From the NCBI GenBank assembly GCA_031360915.1, contig JANMCE010000343.1:1-17833 (forward strand): DNA of 17,833 nt. The letters are read 5' to 3'. Each line of letters opens with the position of its first letter. Position 1 is the stretch's first letter. The notes beneath the pieces are model-generated. The model saw only the letters and a program-made list of their open reading frames with translations, had not been told where the DNA came from and searched no databases. Of the stretch, positions 6,614-13,814 are shown one piece after another. A program made the position numbers and the translations under genes. The DNA is from JANMCE01 sp031360915 (GTDB lineage: Bacteria > Actinomycetota > Acidimicrobiia > Acidimicrobiales > Ilumatobacteraceae).

Positions 6614-7507
6614 GTGAACGATCGCCTGATCCGACCAGCGGGCGTCACGGACGCTCCGCCTCTCGCGCCCGAGCTGCCAGAGGGTCGGTCAGTCGAACTT
6701 CCCGATCGAGGCACCACCTTCATTCGTGAGATCGAGGGTCCCCCCGGCGCGCCCACGGTCGTGCTGTTGCACGGCTGGACCGTCACGGCCGACATCAACT
6801 TCTTCACCGCCTACGAATTGCTGGGACGGCACTTCCGGGTCATCACCCTCGACCACCGCGGCCATGGTGGCGGCATTCGGACGGATGAAGTTTTCCGTCT
6901 GGAGGACTGCGCCGATGATGTTGCGGTGTTGATCGACACGCTCGGACTCGGCCCGGTCATTGTGGTCGGCTATTCGATGGGTGGCGCCATCGCTCAGCTG
7001 ATGTGCCATCGACATCCCACTCTCGTGAACGGTGTGGTGCTTTGCAGCACGGCGCGCATGTTCAACGTACGAAGGGGCGAGGCCATCAGCTTTTTTGGCC
7101 TGGCCGGATTGGCTGCGCTATCACGACTCGCCCCAGAGCAGGCCCGGGGCTGGATGACCGAACAGTTCATCAGCCGCAAGGGCCGGTCGTACCAGGCCTG
7201 GGCGCTACAACAGGTACGAGGCAACGACGTGGTCAAGATGCTCGAAGCGGGCAACGCCATCGGCCAGTTCTCATCCCGCGAGTGGATCGACCACGTGACG
7301 GTCCCGGCTGCGGTGATCGTGACCATGCAGGACCGCACCGTTCCGGCCCGACGTCAGCTGCGATTGGCCGATAGCCTGCCGGGTGCTGTGGCGTATCGCG
7401 TTGCGGCCGGGCATGATGCCTGCATCGGAGCATCTGACGTGTGGGTGCCGATGTTGCTGGCGGCCCTCCAGGATGTGGTTGATCGCGCCGCCTCCGCCCG
7501 CAACTGA
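6614..7507 (+). CDS. Alpha/beta hydrolase, 297 aa
   Basis: The fold is clear: oxyanion-hole segment LLHGWTV (51-57), ITLDHRGHG (77-85), and nucleophile elbow GYSMGGA with Ser121. The likely acid is D240 in the segment MQDRTVP and the likely base H267 in AGHDA. The triad is therefore complete. The roughly 40-residue N-terminal extension is Pro-rich. The segment between about 140 and 225 is the cap region. The closest general look is to esterase or haloperoxidase-like hydrolases, but the substrate cannot be read. The GTG start lies 4 bases after the greA stop with no good SD, so translation is probably coupled to greA. Confidence 0.85.
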   Translation: MNDRLIRPAGVTDAPPLAPELPEGRSVELPDRGTTFIREIEGPPGAPTVVLLHGWTVTADINFFTAYELLGRHFRVITLDHRGHGGGIRTDEVFRLEDCADDVAVLIDTLGLGPVIVVGYSMGGAIAQLMCHRHPTLVNGVVLCSTARMFNVRRGEAISFFGLAGLAALSRLAPEQARGWMTEQFISRKGRSYQAWALQQVRGNDVVKMLEAGNAIGQFSSREWIDHVTVPAAVIVTMQDRTVPARRQLRLADSLPGAVAYRVAAGHDACIGASDVWVPMLLAALQDVVDRAASARN

Positions 7508-7580
7508 GCGCAAAGTTTTTTTCCGAAATTTCTTAAGACCTGAGGCGAACGACCGATGAATTACTTGGAGAGAAACACCA

Positions 7581-9095
7581 GTGCCCCAGGGTTCTGAGAC
7601 CCCCAACTTGGCGCCCCCCTCGAAGGAGTGGACCAGGATCCTGGGCATTGGTTGTCTCGCCACAGTCGCAGCGGCGGGCGGCTGGAAACTTGGCTGGCGT
7701 CGACGTCACTCGGATCACACCGGTGGCGTCCTTCGCCGCAACCGCGCCGGTCGCAACGCCGAGGTTGCGCGTCTGGGTGCCAAGGTCGGCACGACCTACG
7801 CAACGACGGCCGCCCGCAAGGTCTTCGCCTCGGCTGAACGTCGCGAAGAACTCGACCGCAGTCGCGAGATGCGCAATGCCGAGGACATCGCCAACAGCCT
7901 CGGCCAGATGAAGGGCGCGCTGATGAAGATCGCCCAGATGGCGGGCTATCTCGATGAAGGCCTGCCAGAGCCGATGCGCCTAGCCCTTTCGCAGCTGCAG
8001 AGCCAGGCACCGCCGATGGCACCCGAACTTGCGGCCGGCGTTATTGAGCAGGAGTTGGGCGCACACCCCGACCAGATCTTTGTCACCTGGGATCCGGTGC
8101 CCATCGCGGCGGCTTCAATCGGTCAGGTCCACCGCGCCGTCTGGAAGGACCCGTCCGGCATCGAACGGGCTGTTGCGGTCAAGGTGCAGTACCCCGGCGT
8201 CGATGAAGCGATCCGTGCCGATCTCGACAACACCGAACTCGTCGGCACCATGTTCCGGGCCATGTTCAAAGGCCTCGATCCCAAGCCGATGGTGGCCGAA
8301 ATCCGCGCTCGCATCGGTGAGGAACTCGACTACGAAGGTGAGGCCAAAAACCAGCGTCTCTTCGCCGACAACTTCCGCGGTCATCCCTTCATTCATGTGC
8401 CCGACGTGATCGACCAACTCTCGACCAGACGCGTCCTCACCACTGAGCTGGCAACCGGCTCCACGTGGGCAGAACTGTTGACGTGGGACCAGTCCGAGCG
8501 TGACCTCGCCGCTGAGACGATCTTTCGGTTCGTGTTCCGCAGCCTCTACCGATTCCAAGCGTTCAACGGTGATCCGCACCCCGGCAACTACCTGTTCGAG
8601 AAAGGTGGCCGGGTCACCTTCCTCGACTTTGGCCTGGTGAAGTATTTCAGCGACGACGAACTCGACGTGTTCAAGCAGATGATCACCTCCGCCGTGCTCC
8701 ACCCCGATTGGGATCGTTTCCGTTCGGTCATCGAAGAGGCCGGTCTGCTCCGCAAGAACGCGCCGATCGACACGCAGGAAGCCGGCGAGTATTTCTCGCA
8801 CTTCTACTCGTTCGTGCAGAGCGACGGCGTTGTCACCTGGTCGTCCGAGTACGCGTCGGCGACCGTGCGACAGACCTTCGATCGCGACAGTGCCATCGCC
8901 CAGTACGCGTCGGTGCCCACCAGTTTCGTCATCATCCAACGGATCAACCTGGGCCTCTACGCGCTACTCGGCCAGCTCCATGCGAGCGGCAACTATCGCC
9001 GCATCGCCGAGGAGTTGTGGCCTATGACCAGCGGCCCGCCAAGCACCCCGCTCGGCGAGGCCGAGGCTGCTTGGCTCGCTTCACTCCCCCACTGA
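7581..9095 (+). CDS. ABC1/UbiB (AarF) family atypical kinase-like protein, 504 aa
   Basis: This is a member of the ABC1/ADCK/UbiB protein-kinase-like family. Seen in order are: a hydrophobic N-terminal stretch (about 19-35) that may anchor it; the family-specific segment KGALMKIAQMAGYL (111-124), corresponding to the KxGQ motif but with Ala for Gly; the Ala-rich nucleotide loop PIAAASIGQVHRA (174-186); the ATP-binding lysine in VAVKVQYPGV (K201); ELDYEGEA; catalytic FNGDPHPGN (D331, N335); and LDFGLVKYF with D349. All key residues are present. Members in bacteria with ubiquinone or menaquinone support quinone synthesis or lipid homeostasis; the role here is open. GTG 7581 has GGAG 10 bases upstream. 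It follows the hydrolase after 73 bases. Confidence 0.88.
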   Translation: MPQGSETPNLAPPSKEWTRILGIGCLATVAAAGGWKLGWRRRHSDHTGGVLRRNRAGRNAEVARLGAKVGTTYATTAARKVFASAERREELDRSREMRNAEDIANSLGQMKGALMKIAQMAGYLDEGLPEPMRLALSQLQSQAPPMAPELAAGVIEQELGAHPDQIFVTWDPVPIAAASIGQVHRAVWKDPSGIERAVAVKVQYPGVDEAIRADLDNTELVGTMFRAMFKGLDPKPMVAEIRARIGEELDYEGEAKNQRLFADNFRGHPFIHVPDVIDQLSTRRVLTTELATGSTWAELLTWDQSERDLAAETIFRFVFRSLYRFQAFNGDPHPGNYLFEKGGRVTFLDFGLVKYFSDDELDVFKQMITSAVLHPDWDRFRSVIEEAGLLRKNAPIDTQEAGEYFSHFYSFVQSDGVVTWSSEYASATVRQTFDRDSAIAQYASVPTSFVIIQRINLGLYALLGQLHASGNYRRIAEELWPMTSGPPSTPLGEAEAAWLASLPH

Positions 9096-9102
9096 GGGGC
9101 TG

Positions 9103-10806
9103 TCAGACGATGCGGAAGGTGATGGTGGCGGTGCTGCAAGCACCGGCAGCGCTACAGATCCGGTAGGCGAGGCTGCGACGTGATGTCGGACCGCCATTGA
9201 CGACAACCGTCACTGTGCCATCGCCGTTCGACGTTGCCGACACGCCTGGGGTACTGCCCGTGACAGCGAATGTCGTCACGTCAATCGGGCCGGTGTCATT
9301 GGCCAACGGCGAGATCGCTTGCGACACGCCATTGGTGACGTCCACGGTGTCGTTGGCCGCTTGAACCGGTAGGGGCAGCGTGGTTGTGGTGGCCGCCACC
9401 GTGGTTGTAGTGGTCGTTGGCGGTTCGGTGGTTGTGGTCGTTGGCGGTTCCGTCGTTGTGGTCGTCGGCGGCAACGTCGTGGTCGTCGTCGTTGCCGGCT
9501 CGGTGGTCATCGTTGTGGTGCTGGTTCGAGCAGGTCGAGGCTGCGGCTGAGTGGTCGTAGTCGTCGGCTCCTCGCTCGTGGTCGTGGTGGGGGCCTCGGG
9601 CGTTGCGACTACCACGACCGTCACCGGCGATGTCTCCGGTGCCGACAAGATGACGAGCACCGACGTAGTCGTTGTAGGCGGCTCGGTGATGGTCACCGGC
9701 ACCGTCACGACGACGGGAGGGGGATCGGTCTTTGCGCTCACATTGCCTGCCACCCCTGACACCACTGCAACGCTGGCAACGGCGCCAGCACTCCCGGTGC
9801 GAGCCAGGAGCTTTCCGATGCCGCCGAGTTGATCGAGGATGAGCAGCGGCACCTGAAACAGAGCCGCGATGCCGACAACGCCCTTCAGTGGGTCGATTCC
9901 AACCTTGATGAAACTGCGCACCACATCGGGATCAAAATGTTGCCCAGCGCACGCCACCACCTCGGCGCGTGCCGCTTCAATTGTCATCGACTTCTTGTAC
10001 GAGCGCGTTGCCGTCATCGTCTCAAACGCGTCGGCAAGAGCCACGATGCGACCGGCAAGCGAGATCTCGAGGCCGGCAAACCTCTTCGGATAGCCGGTGC
10101 CATCAAACTTCTCGTGATGTTCCCAGATGCCTGGCGCCCACGCACCAAGCCAAGACGCCACCGGTTGCGCGAGTGCCTCGCCCTGACTCGGATGATCGGC
10201 AATGAATTTCCACTGCTCGGCATTCGGTCTACCGGGAAGGTCGAGGACTTCGACGGGCACCGTGAGCTTGCCGATGTCGTGAAGCAACGCCGCCCAGCGC
10301 AGCTGGATGCGGTCTGACTCCGGCAGTTTCATCTCCTCGGCAATCAGCTCCGCGTATGCCCGCACCCTCTCAGAATGGCCACGGGTAAGGCGATGATGAC
10401 GGCTCAGACGCCGCAAGAGATCGGCCAGTTCTGCGGTGACCGCGCCTGGCGAGTCGTCGGCGACCGCCCCGCGGACGCCAGAGTCATTGGGCCGCAGGCG
10501 CAGCGCAACATTGAAGCGAGAGGGCGCAACGTCGGGAAACACCAGGCTGGCCTTGAAGAGGACAGCAAGCGGCAGGAACCGTTGCATCAGTGCGGTCGCC
10601 TTGATCATTGACACCGACGAGCCAACGATGATGGCCAGGATTCGAATCCACGTCAGGAAGCCGGATACTTCCGGCAGAAACCGTCCGAGCAGCATTGATG
10701 AAACCACCGCAACCAGAATCGGGACCAGCAAGATGAGCATGCGCACGCTGAGCGACGCGAACCGTCGCGAGCGCCACTGATTGCTCTCCTTGTTTGCTGT
10801 ATCCAT
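9103..10806 (-). CDS. Membrane HD-GYP phosphodiesterase-like protein with Thr-rich stalk and Ig-like domain, 567 aa
   Basis: HD-GYP domains hydrolyse cyclic di-GMP. Here the residues are intact: TRGHSERV (H144), LLHDIGK (H176, D177), H205, HHEKFDGTGYP (230-240) and ALADAFETM (D259). N-terminal hydrophobic segments at about 22-40 and 52-90 precede the domain. Further hydrophobic stretches at 309-325 and 338-356 follow it. Then comes a Pro/Thr-rich stalk (about 360-480) with EPPTTTTT repeats, and a C-terminal bacterial Ig/cadherin-like domain (about 483-567) with the phrase SPLANDTG and two cysteines (551, 557). I infer an internal enzyme and an external tail. The ATG has GGAG 8 bases upstream. 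It converges with the ABC1 gene, leaving only 7 bases. Confidence 0.85.
   Translation of the reverse strand: MDTANKESNQWRSRRFASLSVRMLILLVPILVAVVSSMLLGRFLPEVSGFLTWIRILAIIVGSSVSMIKATALMQRFLPLAVLFKASLVFPDVAPSRFNVALRLRPNDSGVRGAVADDSPGAVTAELADLLRRLSRHHRLTRGHSERVRAYAELIAEEMKLPESDRIQLRWAALLHDIGKLTVPVEVLDLPGRPNAEQWKFIADHPSQGEALAQPVASWLGAWAPGIWEHHEKFDGTGYPKRFAGLEISLAGRIVALADAFETMTATRSYKKSMTIEAARAEVVACAGQHFDPDVVRSFIKVGIDPLKGVVGIAALFQVPLLILDQLGGIGKLLARTGSAGAVASVAVVSGVAGNVSAKTDPPPVVVTVPVTITEPPTTTTSVLVILSAPETSPVTVVVVATPEAPTTTTSEEPTTTTTQPQPRPARTSTTTMTTEPATTTTTTLPPTTTTTEPPTTTTTEPPTTTTTTVAATTTTLPLPVQAANDTVDVTNGVSQAISPLANDTGPIDVTTFAVTGSTPGVSATSNGDGTVTVVVNGGPTSRRSLAYRICSAAGACSTATITFRIV
9407..9478 (-). repeat. 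Three 24-bp tandem units coding EPPTTTTT-like repeats
   Basis: Units at 9407-9430, 9431-9454 and 9455-9478 differ at a few positions only; the first two differ at 3 of 24. They lie within the Thr/Pro-rich stalk of the HD-GYP protein, whose whole low-complexity part spans roughly 9367-9727. In-frame units of this kind can change in number without breaking the gene, altering stalk length. Confidence 0.7.
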
Positions 10807-10954
10807 GACTCGTTCTCCGATGTTTCAATCTCTATCGGGTACTGCCATCGGAGACTTGAGCCTGCAACGGATTAGTTGACGCAGACCTGTTGACCTCAAG
10901 AATTAGCGCGTAAAGGGACAAGACGCAAGCCAAAGGGTGCAAGGAGCGTTTACT
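10807..10954 (-). promoter_or_regulatory. Upstream region of the HD-GYP gene with a sigma-28-like promoter
   Basis: On the minus strand CTCAAG (10860-10855) is followed, 15 bases on, by CCCGATAG (10839-10832). Counted from TCAA the gap is 16. This resembles the sigma-28 (FliA/SigD/WhiG) pattern TAAA-N15-GCCGATAA. Transcription would begin near 10825, giving a leader of about 20 bases that holds the SD GGAG. CTCAAG is also half of a longer inverted repeat (10855-10860 with 10895-10900). CTCCGATG (10853-10846) and CATCGGAG (10822-10815) are inverted copies, the second containing the SD. The rest, up to the thrH stop, shows no gene. Confidence 0.5.
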
Positions 10955-11578
10955 TCAGGTGAGCCGCAGAGAATCTAGCGCTGCAGCCTGGTCGATGAGA
11001 TCTCGAAGAGTAACATAGTCACGTGCGATGGGGTACTGCGGAAACTCTCGAACCACGTTGTCCGGCGGGTGCATGAGGATGCCGGCGTCGGCGGCGCCGA
11101 GCATTGCCATGTCGTTGTAGCTGTCTCCTGCTGCAATAACTTCGAAGTTGAGCGCCTTGAAAGCATTCACGGCGGCGCGCTTTTGGTCCGGCATACGGAG
11201 GTGATAGTTCACCACCGTGCCATCGGCATCGGCTTCCAGGCGGTGGCAGAACAACGTGGGCATCCCCAGCTTGCGCATGAACGGCACGCCGAATTCGTAA
11301 AACGTGTCCGACAGGATGATCACCTGATAGCTCTCGCGCAGATCGTCGAGAAACTCTTTCGCTCCCGGCATCGGGTCGAGCCCCGAGATGACGTCTTGGA
11401 TGTCGTTCATCCTGAGCTTGTGGGTACGCAACAGGTCAAGCCGATAACGCATGAGCTTGTCGTAATCGGGCTCGTCTCGAGTGGTGCGACGTAGCTCAGG
11501 GATGCCCACGCGGTCGGCGAAGGCAATCCAAATCTCGGGCACCATGACGCCCTCAAGGTCAAGACAAACGATCTTCAC
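10955..11578 (-). CDS. thrH: ThrH-type phosphoserine phosphatase / phosphoserine:homoserine phosphotransferase, 207 aa
   Basis: This HAD-superfamily protein closely follows ThrH of Pseudomonas as I know it: CLDLEGVMVPEIWIAFADRV (5-24), ILSDTFYEFGVPFMRKLGMP (88-107), FCHRLE, AAGDSYNDMAML (149-160), and REFPQYP near the end. D7 is the nucleophile, with E9 in the DxE form typical of ThrH; S90 and D152/D156 complete HAD motifs II and IV. ThrH dephosphorylates phosphoserine and can pass the phosphate to homoserine, linking serine and threonine synthesis. I chose GTG 11578 because GGAAGG lies 6 bases upstream and the resulting 207 aa matches the family. The frame is open to 11692 but the extra residues are not family-like. 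It lies 117 bases after the regulator gene on the same strand. Confidence 0.9.
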   Translation of the reverse strand: MKIVCLDLEGVMVPEIWIAFADRVGIPELRRTTRDEPDYDKLMRYRLDLLRTHKLRMNDIQDVISGLDPMPGAKEFLDDLRESYQVIILSDTFYEFGVPFMRKLGMPTLFCHRLEADADGTVVNYHLRMPDQKRAAVNAFKALNFEVIAAGDSYNDMAMLGAADAGILMHPPDNVVREFPQYPIARDYVTLRDLIDQAAALDSLRLT

Positions 11579-11695
11579 AACACGCCTTCCGTTGGCCCCC
11601 ACGGGCTGCATCCGGGAATGCACGCTATCCGCGTCGGGCTGAACCGGTGATGTTCCGAACAAGTACGACCAGGCCGCCGGGCAATACCGCACTGT

Positions 11696-12373
11696 TCAGC
11701 TCGCGCTGATGGCATCCTCGATCTCTCGTCGAAGCTGCAGGGCAGCGGACACGACGGCGTGTCCCACGTTTCGGCCCGGCGTTCGAGTCAGACGGTCCAC
11801 GGGCCCGCTGACGCTGACCGCCGCAATAATGCGCTCCCCGTGCTCGTTCGAATACTCAATTATTGGTGCCGACACGGAGCACACTCCACGCTCGCGTTCT
11901 TCGACACTTTCCGACCAACCGGCCTTAGTCACGTCGCCAGCCAACGCCCGACCGGCCGAACCACGTTCCATGGGCAACAAGACGCCTTCGGGAACGATCC
12001 ACCGCAATCCGTGCGGCGATTGCAGCGAGATGACACAGCGTCTGGCATCACCCTCCACCACGTAAAGCTGCACGCTCTCGCCCGTGTCATCCCGCAGGCG
12101 GTCGAGAATCGGACGAGCAAGCGTCGCCAACGGAAAGCTGGCAGATGCCGCCCGACCAAGGCCGATCAGACGAAGTCCGAGCGTAAAGCGACCATCATCA
12201 AGCCGCCGCACGAGACCGTGAGATTCGAGTGCAACGGCCAGTCGGTAGGCCGTGGCCCGCGGGAGTTCGGTAGCGTCACAGAGTGCCGCCAGACCGAGGG
12301 GTTCAACCGTAATCGAGTCGAGCACAATCATCGCTTTGTCGAGAACGCCTACACCGCTTACACTTGATTCCAC
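11696..12373 (-). CDS. ndgR: IclR-family regulator of the NdgR/LtbR type, 225 aa
   Basis: An N-terminal winged helix-turn-helix (about 8-65; LAALCDATELPRATAYRLAV holds the recognition helix) is followed by an IclR effector domain (about 80-220). In actinobacteria, an IclR protein divergent from leuCD is LtbR of Corynebacterium (leucine/tryptophan regulator) and NdgR of Streptomyces. Both position and the family-like start SGVGVLDKA agree with this. GTG 12373 is chosen because that start segment is conserved in the group as I know it. No SD precedes it, so the mRNA may be leaderless. Expected role: control of leuCD and perhaps other amino acid genes in response to an unknown effector. The orthology is inference from context and sequence style. 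Confidence 0.85.
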   Translation of the reverse strand: MESSVSGVGVLDKAMIVLDSITVEPLGLAALCDATELPRATAYRLAVALESHGLVRRLDDGRFTLGLRLIGLGRAASASFPLATLARPILDRLRDDTGESVQLYVVEGDARRCVISLQSPHGLRWIVPEGVLLPMERGSAGRALAGDVTKAGWSESVEERERGVCSVSAPIIEYSNEHGERIIAAVSVSGPVDRLTRTPGRNVGHAVVSAALQLRREIEDAISAS

Positions 12374-12410
12374 CTAGCGAGACTAACGTCCCAGAATGTG
12401 AGACAGCAAG
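12374..12410. promoter_or_regulatory. ndgR/leuC divergent intergenic region
   Basis: These 37 bases separate the two divergent starts, so promoters and operators must overlap the coding ends. TGTGA (12397-12401) and TCACA (12414-12418) form an inverted repeat with a 12-base gap, spanning the leuC ATG. Only a weak GAG lies before leuC. The repeat could be an operator, but the evidence is thin. Confidence 0.25.
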
Positions 12411-13814
12411 ATGTCACAGCCAAAAACGCTTCCCCAGAAAGTTTGGGAACGCCACATCGTTCATAGTGCTCCAGGCGAATCCGACCTGCTCTACATCGAC
12501 CTACACTTGGTCCACGAGGTCACCAGCCCGCAAGCGTTCGACGGCTTGCGCATTTCGAACCGTAAGGTCCGCCGACCGGAACTTACGGTGGCCACCGAAG
12601 ATCACAATGTGCCGACCGCAGACATCGATCAGCCGATTGCCGACCCGATCTCAGCCAAGCAGGTCGACACGCTGCGGGCCAATACGGCCGAGTTCGGCGT
12701 GATCAACCACGCCATGGGTACACCTGGCCAAGGCATCGTGCATGTGATCGGGCCCGAGCAGGGCCTCACCCTTCCGGGCATGACGGTGGTGTGCGGTGAC
12801 AGCCACACGGCCACCCACGGCGCGTTCGGAGCCTTGGCATTCGGCATAGGCACCAGCGAGGTCGAGCACGTGCTCGCTACCCAGACGCTGCCCCAAGCAA
12901 GGCCAAAGTGGATGGCGGTAAACGTCGAAGGTGACGCCCCCGCCGACGTCACGGCGAAGGACATCATCCTCGCGATCATCGGCAAACTCGGCACCGGCGG
13001 CGGCATCGGCTACGTCATCGAGTACCGCGGCGCGGCAATTCGCGCGCTCTCGATGGAAGGTCGCATGACGGTCTGCAATATGTCGATTGAGGCCGGCGCG
13101 AAGGCCGGGCTCATTGCGCCCGACGAAACGACGTTCGCCTACCTGAAGGGCCGCCAGCACGCGCCCGCCGGTTCAGTGTGGGACGACGCCGTGGCCGACT
13201 GGCGTTCACTCGCCACCGACGAAGGCGCGGTCTACGACGCCACCCTCACCATCGATGCCACGCAGTTGCGGCCCCAAGTCTCCTGGGGCACCAACCCCGG
13301 CCAGGTTCTGTCGATCGATGACGTCGTCCCCGACCCTTTGTCATTCGAGAATCCTGGCGAGCGCAACGCCGCAGAACGTGCGTTGGAGTACATGGGTCTG
13401 ACAGCCGGAACGCCAATCCGCTCCATCCCCGTTGACACCGTGTTCATTGGGTCCTGCACCAACAGCCGCATCGAAGACCTGCGTGCTGCGGCCGCCGTCA
13501 TGAAGGGCCGCACCGTCACGGTGCCCCGCGTGATGATCGTGCCGGGCAGTCATCAGGTGAAGGCCCAAGCCATCGCCGAAGGCCTTGATGAAATCTTTCG
13601 CTCGGCCGGGGCTGACTGGCGTGAGCCGGGCTGTTCGATGTGTCTTGCGATGAACCCCGACAAGCTGAAGGCCGGCGAGCGCTCGGCCTCTACCAGCAAC
13701 CGCAACTTTGAAGGTCGCCAAGGTCGCGGCGGTCGAACCCACCTCGTCTCCCCCGCCATTGCCGCAGCTACTGCCGTAGCCGGCCACTTCGCATCACCGG
13801 AGGATCTGTCATGA
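12411..13814 (+). CDS. leuC: 3-isopropylmalate dehydratase large subunit, 467 aa
   Basis: With LeuD it isomerises 2-isopropylmalate to 3-isopropylmalate, and it can act on citramalate in the route begun by CimA. It belongs to the aconitase superfamily with a [4Fe-4S] cluster. The three cysteine ligands are visible: C349 in IGSCTNSR and C408/C411 in PGCSMCLAMNPD. Other hallmarks are TATEDHNVPT (about 60-69), VVCGDSHTATHGAFGALAFG (127-146) and GGGIGYVIEYRG. The length is normal. The gene is divergent from ndgR, and its last bases overlap the leuD start in an ATGA (13811-13814), so translation is coupled. Confidence 0.95.
   Translation: MSQPKTLPQKVWERHIVHSAPGESDLLYIDLHLVHEVTSPQAFDGLRISNRKVRRPELTVATEDHNVPTADIDQPIADPISAKQVDTLRANTAEFGVINHAMGTPGQGIVHVIGPEQGLTLPGMTVVCGDSHTATHGAFGALAFGIGTSEVEHVLATQTLPQARPKWMAVNVEGDAPADVTAKDIILAIIGKLGTGGGIGYVIEYRGAAIRALSMEGRMTVCNMSIEAGAKAGLIAPDETTFAYLKGRQHAPAGSVWDDAVADWRSLATDEGAVYDATLTIDATQLRPQVSWGTNPGQVLSIDDVVPDPLSFENPGERNAAERALEYMGLTAGTPIRSIPVDTVFIGSCTNSRIEDLRAAAAVMKGRTVTVPRVMIVPGSHQVKAQAIAEGLDEIFRSAGADWREPGCSMCLAMNPDKLKAGERSASTSNRNFEGRQGRGGRTHLVSPAIAAATAVAGHFASPEDLS

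Noticed and set aside
7556..7597. A 13-codon open frame overlapping the ABC1 start (MNYLERNTSAPGF)
   Set aside because: It has no codon bias toward a sensed amino acid, no good SD and no terminator; it probably arises by chance across the SD region.
8115..8939. A 274-codon open frame on the minus strand inside the ABC1 gene
   Set aside because: It lies wholly inside a gene with intact catalytic motifs and has no family pattern.
9363..9595. A CRISPR-like array or short-repeat locus
   Set aside because: The repeats have no spacers, are a multiple of three, and are explained by Thr/Pro-rich coding sequence of the HD-GYP protein.
10807..10954. A c-di-GMP riboswitch upstream of the HD-GYP gene
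   Set aside because: The inverted repeats raised the idea, but I could not match the conserved GEMM core or tetraloop receptor, and the sigma-28-like promoter would exclude most of the region from the transcript.
11579..11692. An N-terminal extension of ThrH
   Set aside because: The frame is open, but the residues are not ThrH-like, and GTG 11578 has a strong SD and gives the normal family length.
12397..12418. A CRP-type site at leuC
   Set aside because: The half-sites TGTGA and TCACA fit, but the gap is 12 bases rather than the 6 of CRP sites.
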